Shown here piece after piece: positions 1-6,050 of a stretch of 13,299 bases of DNA. Position numbers and translations under genes: made by a program. The stretch lies in NCBI GenBank assembly GCA_052390495.1, contig JBQTGW010000368.1, positions 1-13,299 of the forward strand, in the 5' to 3' direction. Each line of letters begins with the position of its first letter. Within the stretch, counting starts at the first letter, position 1. The stretch is from GCA-003244245 sp052390495 (GTDB taxonomy: Bacteria > Actinomycetota > Actinomycetes > Mycobacteriales > Pseudonocardiaceae). The notes under the pieces were generated by a model that saw nothing but the letters and a program-made list of their open reading frames with translations, was not told where the DNA came from and did not search any database.

Positions 1-125
1 CTGCCCGTCGCGCCAGCAGGTGCTGATCCTGGACTGCTGCTACAGCGGCGCATTCCCCGCCGGACACATCGCGAAAGCCGATACCGAGGTGCACGCACTG
101 GAACGTTTTCAAGGCCGGGGACGTA

Positions 126-147
126 CCAGGGCAACGGCAAGGTCGCT
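126..147 (+). repeat. Left terminal inverted repeat
   Basis: This 22-bp arm begins CCAGGGCAACGGCAAGGTC and pairs with 398-419 (21 of 22 identical in inverted orientation). It sits exactly where the caspase-like reading frame loses similarity to its family. Confidence 0.65.
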
Positions 148-244
148 CAGCGTTGAGAGATCGCTACACCAAGTGTCGGCTCGTGGGCGGAGGTGGACTG
201 CGGTCTCCCAGCTCCTCTGGCCAGGTTCGCTCCCGCGTGCGCAG

Positions 245-266
245 ACCGCCACGTGGAGCCTTTTGG
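245..266 (+). repeat. Direct repeat, copy 1 (inside the inverted-repeat element)
   Basis: This 22-bp segment starts ACCGCCA and ends GGAGCCTTTTGG. It recurs at 286-307 with two mismatches, 41 bp further on. No function is assigned. The pair lies wholly inside the putative mobile element and may be part of its internal structure. Confidence 0.5.
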
Positions 267-285
267 CTGTTGAGGAGGCATGTGG

Positions 286-307
286 ACCGCCAAATGGAGC
301 CTTTTGG
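286..307 (+). repeat. Direct repeat, copy 2 (inside the inverted-repeat element)
   Basis: This is the second copy of the repeat at 245-266. Its last 18 bases, CCAAATGGAGCCTTTTGG, are also close to a palindrome: arms CCAAAxGG and CCxTTTGG flank a central AG. It could therefore form a hairpin or a two-fold binding site. Function unknown. Confidence 0.45.
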
Positions 308-368
308 TGATTCGGCCGACCCCCGCGCGAACGGGACTGCGGATGCTGATGACGACAGTGACAGAAAA

Positions 369-554
369 CTACTCGGTGTCACTGAGATTCGACATTAAGT
401 GACCTTGCCGTTGCCCTGGAGCAGCGCTGGCATCCGAACGAGCGACACCGGCCTCTGCGCGGGCGGCCTGATCGCGAAGCCGAGCAACCTCACGCTCCAC
501 AGTCACCAAGCGAGTCTCGAAATCATCAGCGGAGTCCGACACGGGCGTGATCAT
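369..554 (-). pseudogene. N-terminal fragment of a small coiled-coil protein
   Basis: From an ATG at 552-554 the minus strand encodes a Met-Ile-Thr leader. An acidic start and a short heptad-rich helix (DDFETRL...VEREVARLRDQ) follow. This resembles the N-terminus of small actinobacterial coiled-coil proteins, which are normally well over 100 residues and continue as a long helix. Here the helical sequence ends after about 40 residues. The frame then crosses the right arm of the inverted repeat and stops at 369-371, leaving 61 codons. I see only a poor ribosome binding site. The sharp end of the coiled coil at the repeat suggests a gene broken by the same event that broke the caspase-like gene on the other side. 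The resemblance is from memory and could be chance heptad periodicity. Confidence 0.35.
398..419 (-). repeat. Right terminal inverted repeat
   Basis: On the minus strand this reads CCAGGGCAACGGCAAGGTC followed by ACT, matching the left arm at 126-147 with one mismatch. The minus-strand coiled-coil reading frame loses its family-like sequence on entering this arm. Confidence 0.65.
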
Positions 555-632
555 ACCGTGCCCGCTCGCCAATACACCACACGCCCATTCACCGCACTTG
601 CACGCCCCCATACGCTACGGCTTTGGTGACCC

Positions 633-661
633 TGGGGAGGACACGTAATGTGCCCTCCCCA
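633..661. terminator. Strong hairpin, probable terminator of the minus-strand small secreted protein gene
   Basis: The arm TGGGGAGGACAC (633-644) pairs with GTGCCCTCCCCA (650-661), 11 of 12 bases, around a 5-base GTAAT loop. There is no T-tract on either strand, which is common for actinobacterial terminators. It lies about 70 bp beyond the stop of the 728-1018 gene, which is transcribed towards it. Confidence 0.55.
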
Positions 662-727
662 ACATCAACCCAATAACGATCGTCCTCAACACCGGAATAC
701 GGGTGCCAGGCATGCTAGATCTTTGGG

Positions 728-1018
728 CTAGTTCCTGCCGCCACCCTGGTTCGCCTGATTCCCACCGCCACCCTGGTTGAGCTGGTTCCCACCGCCACCC
801 TGGTTGGCCTGATTCCCCCGGCCACCCTGATTCAGCTGGTTCCCACTATCGCCGTCCCCGGTGTCCTCCCCGTTTCGACCCCGGTCCTCAGTTTGCGCGC
901 TGCCGCCCCCACGATCATCCTGGGCAAGCGCACTACCCGCGGCCCCTAGCACACCTGCACCGGCAAGGACCACCGCAGCAGCACAAGCCACCAGCCGATG
1001 CTTCCAATTCTGCGCCAT
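728..1018 (-). CDS. Small secreted Asn/Gln/Gly repeat protein
   Basis: The product is 96 residues. It starts with a good Sec signal peptide: a basic N-terminus (MAQNWKHR), a hydrophobic Ala/Val/Leu core to about residue 27, and a likely cut after the Ala-x-Ala of SALAQ near residue 32. The mature part is a charged Asp/Gly/Arg/Glu segment (about 34-57). Four copies of a 9-residue repeat NQ[L/A]NQGG[G/R][G/R] follow, alternating strictly between Leu and Ala at the third position, so the true period is 18 residues. The ATG is well supported by an AGGAGGG ribosome binding site (1023-1029 on the plus strand) four bases upstream. I do not recognise a named family. The composition suggests an extracellular, disordered or aggregation-prone surface peptide. 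It stands alone, with a terminator-like hairpin downstream. Confidence 0.75.
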   Translation of the reverse strand: MAQNWKHRLVACAAAVVLAGAGVLGAAGSALAQDDRGGGSAQTEDRGRNGEDTGDGDSGNQLNQGGRGNQANQGGGGNQLNQGGGGNQANQGGGRN

Positions 1019-1022
1019 GAAA

Positions 1023-1029
1023 CCCTCCT
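1023..1029 (-). promoter_or_regulatory. Ribosome binding site of the small secreted repeat protein
   Basis: The minus strand reads AGGAGGG, four bases before the ATG at 1016-1018. It is an almost ideal Shine-Dalgarno match and is the main reason for accepting this small gene as real. Confidence 0.7.
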
Positions 1030-1867
1030 GATCTAATTCGGGTGATCTTGTGTCGCATTGGACAATTTGACCTTTGGAGGTCTCGATCCGATTGGATGAA
1101 TCGAAAATTAGGTTGCGAACTCGGAAATTAAGTGCGAGTCATCTGTTCAACCGACTACGCGAGAACTTTCCATGTAATCAAGAAACATTCAGCAACCTCG
1201 TCCACGCTGAGACACATAACGCTGAACTCCGAGGCCACTCCTCTCCTGCGGCCTTCTGCGACGCTCTCCTCGATAGACCTTATGCTGCCGTCAGCCGCTG
1301 AAAGATCACTGAAATCAACCAAAAAGCTGGATCTGCAACTCTCATCTCGAATCCACTGAAGAATGTTGTGTGCACTGGCAGGACAGTAATCTGCCGTCAA
1401 TAGCTACTTTCCGCCACCAGCGGAGAACATTAGGTGATACTGACGTTGCCCCGCCTCAATGTCCTAGGCTAGACGGATGGTGTGGATTCTGTAGACTTGG
1501 ACTGGTGGGTGCAGATGCCCGAAATTTGGCGGTGATGTGGACCCGGCGCAGCTTTGCGATCATGTCGGCAGTGGTGTACCAGACTGCATGGTCAGGATCT
1601 GGCACACCAACCAGGAGCCTTGACTCGGGGGGTGGCCACGTCTGCCGGTAGCCAGCGCAGAGCGAAGGGTATAGCACCGGTCTCCGTAGAGTAACTGACG
1701 TGAGCGTCCAGTATCATCCCGCGGGCGTGAGCCGAACCGAGGGACATAAGGGGGTTTACCTCGCCCCGCATCCGACCTACTCTAGGTAAAATTCGCTGCT
1801 TGGTCCGCCGTTCGGGGAAAGACGGATCACCGCCGTGGAGGGGGCACCAGACCGAATATCGTAGTCG
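1030..1867. other. Gene-poor, AT-richer stretch with degenerate sequence
   Basis: No gene is convincing here. Part of it is markedly less GC-rich than the rest (26 of 60 bases are G or C in 1081-1140). Two things stand out. The first is a copy of the mobile-element end at 1429-1452. The second is a 73-codon minus-strand frame (1456-1677) with a protein-like middle section (HAVWYTTADMIAKLRRV), which could be the tail of a transposase but is not identified. The promoter of the kinase gene should lie at the right end, about 1700-1867, but I could not single out a clear -35/-10 pair. Confidence 0.5.
1429..1452 (+). repeat. Degenerate copy of the mobile-element end
   Basis: These 24 bases match 394-417, the right end of the inverted-repeat element, at 18 of 24 positions without gaps. 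Two further matching bases lie to the left. The conserved parts are ATTA-GTGA and CGTTGCCC. It lies in the same orientation, so the corresponding element would extend leftwards. No partner arm was found between 1030 and 1430. Confidence 0.4.
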
Positions 1868-1882
1868 ATGGTGGAGCTGAAG

Positions 1883-3169
1883 ATGACTGGGCGAAAGTTC
1901 GGGCAGTATCGACTTGAAGCATTGATAGGCGTCGGGGGTATGGGAGAGGTTTTCCGCGCATACGATACGCACCGGCACCGATCAGTTGCAGTCAAGTTAC
2001 TCTTGAACACTCTCAGCAACGACGACACATACCAACGACGATTTCGTCAGGAATCATGTATTGCCGCCAGCCTCCGAGAGCCGCATATCATACCGATTCA
2101 CGACTTCGGCGAGATCGAAGGCCAGCTTTTCATCGACATGAGGTTGGTCGACGGCGAGAGTATCACCTCGATCCTGGAAAAGCACGGTCCCATCACGCCG
2201 GATCGGGCAGTTCGCTTCATCGGTCAGGTGGCCGAAGCGTTGGACGCAGCGCACGCCGATGGGCTGGTACACCGCGATATCAAGCCATCCAATATTCTGG
2301 TTACAGAAAACGATTTTGTCTACGTTGTGGACTTCGGAATAGCTCATACCATGGGCGCGACCTCAACCGCCCGATCAGGCACGACGATACTCGGAACTCT
2401 CGACTACATGGCACCTGAACGCTTCGAAAATCGCCGCATCGACGGCCGTGTTGACGTATATTCGCTCACCTGCCTGCTATATGAGTGCGTGACTGCATAT
2501 CGTCCGTTCTCGGGACGCGACCTGCCATCCTTGATGTACGCCCACCTCTTCAGCCCGCCCCCACAACCCAGCGAGATCAATCCGAATTTACCGGTGGAAT
2601 TCGATACTGTCATCGCGCATGGCATGGCCAAGGATCCTGACGCCAGATTCGATACAGCCACCAAGCTTGCCGACGCCGCCAGAGCCGCTATCGCAAATAC
2701 ATCGACGGAAATAGACCAACGTTACCGTATCACTGTCGGAGCAAGCACCGTTGGCGCCATGGCTCAAGCGAATGCTAGCAACGTACCAGGCATTCTTCCG
2801 CAACTAGCTTGCGGCGCTACCGCCACGGTCGCTAGTCGGCGACGGCTAAAGGATCTGATGTTCGCCAGCGGCGCCGCTGTTGCTGTGTCGATCGCACTGA
2901 TTAGCGCGATCTCCTTTGCCTTTGGTCGGCAGGACAGCGGCAGCGCCCCTGCCGGAGGTGCCGCGAGCCTGCCACTTGATGCGCCGAACGCTGCCTCAGT
3001 TGCTCCTCCAATGGGGGCTCTCACTCCGCTGGACGTAGAAACCGGTGTGATCGCGGTGCCCAATGACGATAATAACAGGGTCACCCCAGATGTCACGACC
3101 GGCTCAATCGCTATTGCGCCAAACGGACGTAATGAACCGCCCATCGAGTGGGCAAGCCTGTATCGGTGA
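1883..3169 (+). CDS. Transmembrane Ser/Thr protein kinase (PknH/PknD-like catalytic domain)
   Basis: The product is 428 residues with a complete Hanks-type kinase domain. It has a glycine loop GVGGMGEV (16-23), the ATP-anchoring Lys38 in VAVKLL, and the catalytic loop HRDIKPSN (130-137) with Asp132. DFG lies at 150-152, a GTLDYMAPE activation segment at about 171-179, and an RVDVYSL helix follows. HRD Arg131 predicts control by activation-loop phosphorylation. A juxtamembrane linker leads to one TM helix (about 326-347), then ~80 extracytoplasmic residues without PASTA or beta-propeller repeats but with an internal duplication (381-395 and 401-415). I chose ATG 1883 because GGAG sits 6 bases upstream; ATG 1868 is possible and adds five residues. 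The next gene encodes an EmbR-like FHA regulator 64 bp downstream, its likely substrate. The gene uses rare TTA codons and AT-richer codons than genes to the right. Confidence 0.9.
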   Translation: MTGRKFGQYRLEALIGVGGMGEVFRAYDTHRHRSVAVKLLLNTLSNDDTYQRRFRQESCIAASLREPHIIPIHDFGEIEGQLFIDMRLVDGESITSILEKHGPITPDRAVRFIGQVAEALDAAHADGLVHRDIKPSNILVTENDFVYVVDFGIAHTMGATSTARSGTTILGTLDYMAPERFENRRIDGRVDVYSLTCLLYECVTAYRPFSGRDLPSLMYAHLFSPPPQPSEINPNLPVEFDTVIAHGMAKDPDARFDTATKLADAARAAIANTSTEIDQRYRITVGASTVGAMAQANASNVPGILPQLACGATATVASRRRLKDLMFASGAAVAVSIALISAISFAFGRQDSGSAPAGGAASLPLDAPNAASVAPPMGALTPLDVETGVIAVPNDDNNRVTPDVTTGSIAIAPNGRNEPPIEWASLYR

Positions 3170-3233
3170 CGCATACTCAACGGGTCTCTCCCGCCGATGG
3201 GTATGACGAGATAGGAGCGCACCGGACAAGATT

Positions 3234-4391
3234 ATGATCAACTTTCGTGTACTGGGTCCACTTGAAGCGACGACAGCGGGCCGCCCCTTACCATTAGGGG
3301 GCCGCAAGCAACGCGCTGTCCTGGCGATCCTCCTGCTTAACGTAAACCAGACGGTTCCGGTCGACCGTCTTATTGCCGGAGTCTGGAGTGAGCGGACTCC
3401 GGGGAATCCACTCAACACCTTGCAGGTATACGTCTCGAATCTCCGTCGTGTTCTGGAATCCGCTTGTTCTGGAGGTCAGCAGCAGTTGCTCATCACGAAG
3501 GAACCGGGGTATCGCATTCAAGCGGAATTCGATCAACTCGACGTGCTCCAATTCTTGAAGTCAGCAGCTATGGGCCGGGATTTATTGGACGAGAACCGTT
3601 ACGAGGAGGCAGCTAATTACCTGCATGGCGCGCTGGAGCTGTGGCGGGGTCCGGCATTGGCCGACCTCGCCGATGAGCCGTTCGCCGAAGGCGAACTCGT
3701 TGTTCTCGAGGAGAGCAGGCTGGTTGCTACTGAAGCGCGAATAGAGGCGGATCTGGCGCTCGGCCGGGCTGAAGAAATTGTTGGCGAGCTGAACAGCTTG
3801 GTCATGAGCCATCCGTACCGAGAGCGTTTTCGTGGTCTCTTGATGTTGGCGTTGTACAGGTCCGGCAGACAGGCGGAATCTCTGGAGGTCTACCAGGCCA
3901 CCCGCAAGACCCTGCGGGATGATCTCGGAGTCGATCCGGGTCCCGAACTGAGAGACCTTGAGCGGTCTATTCTTGCTCAGGTAAATCTCGGCAATATGCA
4001 AAGACATGCTCGGCCGTTTGTCTTGTACCACGACGGTGGCGGCAAACAGCACATCCTGGAACTGGATGCCGCTCAATCTCCGCTCACTATAGGCCGGAGA
4101 TCCTCGAACGATATCAGTCTGACCTGGGATCAGGAGGTTTCACGCGTGCACGCACACTTGGAGCGCCGGAGCGGCGGCTGGGACTTGGTCGATGAAGGAC
4201 GCTCCCGTAACGGTTCTTATGTAAATGGTGAACGCGTGGACACTCGGTACCCGCTGTGTGACGCCGACGTGGTGCGTCTGGGTACTACCGTACTGCTTTA
4301 CCGAGCTCCCACCTCGGGTGGTGGCAACAACATAAGTCGGGAGACAGGCGTGACCGTGGACGTTTCGTCCGGACCGCCCACCCCCAAGTAG
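3234..4391 (+). CDS. EmbR-like SARP transcriptional regulator with a C-terminal FHA domain
   Basis: The product is 385 residues with the EmbR domain order. An OmpR-type winged-helix DNA-binding domain (about 1-96, starting INFRVLGPLE, with YVSNLRRVL as recognition helix) is followed by a bacterial transcriptional activation domain of TPR-like helices (about 103-249, ending GVDPGPELR). An FHA domain (about 262-356) completes it. The FHA phosphothreonine-binding residues are present: Arg288 in IGRRSSNDI, Ser303-Arg304-x-His306, and Asn326-Gly327 in SRNGSYVNG. In M. tuberculosis the FHA domain of EmbR binds phosphorylated PknH, encoded next to it. The same gene pairing here makes kinase-to-regulator signalling likely. 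Targets are unknown; arabinan synthesis genes are not in the window. ATG 3234 is the only start in the open frame near the SARP N-terminus, and its ribosome binding site is poor. Two TTA codons fall at residues 19 and 21 and one at 117. The stop lies 3 bp from the convergent gene. Confidence 0.9.
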   Translation: MINFRVLGPLEATTAGRPLPLGGRKQRAVLAILLLNVNQTVPVDRLIAGVWSERTPGNPLNTLQVYVSNLRRVLESACSGGQQQLLITKEPGYRIQAEFDQLDVLQFLKSAAMGRDLLDENRYEEAANYLHGALELWRGPALADLADEPFAEGELVVLEESRLVATEARIEADLALGRAEEIVGELNSLVMSHPYRERFRGLLMLALYRSGRQAESLEVYQATRKTLRDDLGVDPGPELRDLERSILAQVNLGNMQRHARPFVLYHDGGGKQHILELDAAQSPLTIGRRSSNDISLTWDQEVSRVHAHLERRSGGWDLVDEGRSRNGSYVNGERVDTRYPLCDADVVRLGTTVLLYRAPTSGGGNNISRETGVTVDVSSGPPTPK

Positions 4392-4394
4392 TTC

Positions 4395-5477
4395 TTAGGT
4401 CCGCCGACGAGGACCGTGCGCCTTCGAGTTCGAGGCACCTGCCACTAGCGCCCACAATCTACTTGCTGCGGCCGGCGCCCTGAACTGCCGGGTCCCCACC
4501 CCGACCCGGTGACGATTCAGGGCACGATGCACCGCCAGATCATCAGTTTCGCCCGTGTGGCTCACCGTACCCGCATCAGTAAGTCTAGGCTTAGAGTAGC
4601 GATCCCGGACCGCCAGTACGACCTTGCTCATCGTGTCGGGCGGGACAAACGCGATATACGCAACCAGAATCGCGAAGCTGAAGAAACCGACCAAGATAGA
4701 GTAGTCAATCAGTAGGTGCATCACGATACCGATGCATAAGACCCAAGGGCGGAGCTTGTGGTTCCACACAAGTATCCCGAGTGCCAATTCGACCGCAAGC
4801 GTTCCCCACGTCAGTAGATTCACGGCGATCAGCGAGTCGACCACGAACAGGGGAAGCGGAAAGCGCCCGAGGTCACCGATCTCTAAAGCGTAATAGACCG
4901 CCGTCCCGTCATTCCACGTGAAGCCCCTCAACTTGGCCCAGACAGTCGAGAGGTAGATCACGCTCAGTTGAATTTGAATCAAACGTATCGCCCAAGGCGC
5001 GCGCAACGGGAATTCCCAGAACCGATTGCGCGCCTTGCGTAGACGGTCCAACGACAACGCGACCCCGGACGGCGACAGCATCACGTAGAACGCCAACAGC
5101 CGTACCAAACCATCCCCAGCATTGAAGACGAGCGGGTTTCGGGTCTCGAAAGCGCATACCCCAGCGAACACCACAACAGACGCCATACGTGCGTGCCACC
5201 CCAGAGTGAGCGCGATCGCCGCCAACAGCAGCAGGGAGAACGCAATGATGACCATGACATTGCTGTGGAAAATCCAGAATTGATTATACCAGCGGAGGGC
5301 GTGACTCGGTTGCTCCGGAACAATCCCGTGTACAGCGAAGAAAGCAAACAGATCGGGCGCGAGGCTCAACATCCAACCCACGACTAAAATCCCATAGGCG
5401 ATGCGCACTACGCCCACCGTCGAGGTCGCGGTGGGAGCGAACCAGAATCGGTTCCACGTCTGCACCAAAGCATTCAC
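4395..5477 (-). CDS. HTTM-domain multi-pass membrane protein (vitamin K-dependent gamma-carboxylase-like fold)
   Basis: The product is 360 residues with about eight hydrophobic helices (near 23-40, 72-93, 98-112, 122-136, 163-180, 208-238, 244-258 and 262-279). A hydrophilic tail of ~80 residues rich in Arg/Thr/Ala follows. It has the hallmarks of the HTTM family: a first helix starting ARIAYG-like (VVRIAYGI), a central AKLRGFTWNDGTAVYYAL segment and a late H-containing helix (GIVMHLLIDY). In animals this domain includes the gamma-glutamyl carboxylase. The function of the bacterial members is unclear, so no reaction is assigned. The start is GTG 5475-5477, which overlaps the TGA of the upstream gene as GTGA, so translation is almost certainly coupled. 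The partner gene is a usual companion of actinobacterial HTTM proteins. It converges on the EmbR-like gene with 3 bp between stops. Confidence 0.85.
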   Translation of the reverse strand: MNALVQTWNRFWFAPTATSTVGVVRIAYGILVVGWMLSLAPDLFAFFAVHGIVPEQPSHALRWYNQFWIFHSNVMVIIAFSLLLLAAIALTLGWHARMASVVVFAGVCAFETRNPLVFNAGDGLVRLLAFYVMLSPSGVALSLDRLRKARNRFWEFPLRAPWAIRLIQIQLSVIYLSTVWAKLRGFTWNDGTAVYYALEIGDLGRFPLPLFVVDSLIAVNLLTWGTLAVELALGILVWNHKLRPWVLCIGIVMHLLIDYSILVGFFSFAILVAYIAFVPPDTMSKVVLAVRDRYSKPRLTDAGTVSHTGETDDLAVHRALNRHRVGVGTRQFRAPAAASRLWALVAGASNSKAHGPRRRT

Positions 5478-6046
5478 CGAAGCATCTCCCGCGTGACGTC
5501 AAGCGTGAAATATGTGAACTCCTTCCAGTGCGGCTCTGTACGAGGCGTCCCAGGTGTCGGTGTTTCGCGCCAACGGCGCACCAGGGAAACATGAACCGGT
5601 CGTCGGCCACCACCCTCCATCTGCTGCGCGACGAAGATCGCGGTTGGCAGCCACAGGGTGGCCTGAGCATCATCGGAACGGGCGTACTCCACCCACTTGC
5701 GCCAGCGATAAGTGCGGTAGGCCGAGACGAATGGATCGCCCCCCGGAGGCTGCCAGCGTGCAGCCGAGCCATCGTCGAACTCGACCATCGCATACAGCTC
5801 GAAGGTATGTACCCGCGGGTCCGGAGCGAAGACGCCCCAGCGCTGGTCCAAGCCGGTGATACTACTGAATGTCTGCATGACCGGCTCGTAGGTCCGCTTG
5901 ATCGCGGAGTACTTGGGGATGTTGGCGAAGATGGTGGCGGCCACAACTGTGATACTCAGAAGACTGATCACTACCTTACCTAGAGCAGCCGCCTCGAGTC
6001 TTTCCTGCACCAGTTTCTCCGCAGGATCTCCCCCTTGTTTTCCCAT
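5474..6046 (-). CDS. One-TM HTTM-partner protein with an extracytoplasmic domain
   Basis: The product is 190 residues: a charged cytoplasmic N-terminus, one TM helix (about 24-43), then a soluble domain of ~145 residues. The domain has the landmark QRWGVFAPDP (about 69-78), followed by a strand of aromatic/acidic pattern and an YRTYRWRKWVEY helix. A W-x-x-F-A-P-[DN]-P motif after an N-terminal TM is what I know from proteins encoded beside HTTM genes (DUF5819-like). The family name is tentative. The stop overlaps the GTG of the HTTM gene, so the two probably form a complex. Start choice is uncertain: ATG 6044-6046 lies 4 bp after the preceding gene's stop with no clear ribosome binding site, whereas GTG 6008-6010 has GGAG six bases upstream and still keeps the TM helix. 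Confidence 0.75.
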   Translation of the reverse strand: MGKQGGDPAEKLVQERLEAAALGKVVISLLSITVVAATIFANIPKYSAIKRTYEPVMQTFSSITGLDQRWGVFAPDPRVHTFELYAMVEFDDGSAARWQPPGGDPFVSAYRTYRWRKWVEYARSDDAQATLWLPTAIFVAQQMEGGGRRPVHVSLVRRWRETPTPGTPRTEPHWKEFTYFTLDVTREMLR

Positions 6047-6050
6047 CCAG

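Larger units (their letters stand above)
2..310 (+). pseudogene. Caspase-family peptidase (C14, p20 domain), internal fragment, broken at its 3' side
   Basis: The reading frame enters the window open on the left. Its first ~40 codons read like the core of an actinobacterial caspase-like peptidase. The segment LILDCCYSGAF is the strand and loop carrying the catalytic Cys, probably the second Cys (codon 38-40), as in the D-x-C-[HY]-S-G pattern of metacaspase-type enzymes. It is followed by an A-K-A-D...LERFQGRGR stretch typical of the family. At about position 125 the similarity stops. The family normally continues with a hydrophobic strand (TVLTAS-like), but here the frame runs into low-complexity Arg/Ser/Trp residues until a TGA at 308-310. 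The break coincides with the first base of a 22-bp inverted repeat (126-147). I read this as a gene truncated by a mobile element or a deletion. The catalytic His region would lie upstream, outside the window. The family match rests on motif recognition alone. Confidence 0.6.
126..419. mobile_element. Putative MITE or collapsed insertion sequence with 22-bp terminal inverted repeats
   Basis: The left arm (126-147) and the reverse complement of the right arm (398-419) are identical at 21 of 22 bases. Both begin CCAGGGCAACGGCAAGGTC. Weaker matching continues inward for about ten more bases. The enclosed 294 bp has no credible transposase. Gene similarity stops at both outer edges: a caspase-like gene enters from the left and a coiled-coil gene, read on the minus strand, enters from the right. 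No clear target-site duplication is visible outside the arms (GTA to the left, AGC to the right). Together this suggests a non-autonomous element, or the scar of an insertion sequence that lost its centre or recombined with another copy. The family is not identified. Confidence 0.55.

Noticed and set aside
126..419. Target-site duplication flanking the inverted-repeat element
   Set aside because: The bases outside the two arms (GTA and AGC) do not match at any length.
1155..1400. Minus-strand frame of 81 codons in the gene-poor stretch
   Set aside because: There is no ribosome binding site, no recognisable motif and no supporting context.
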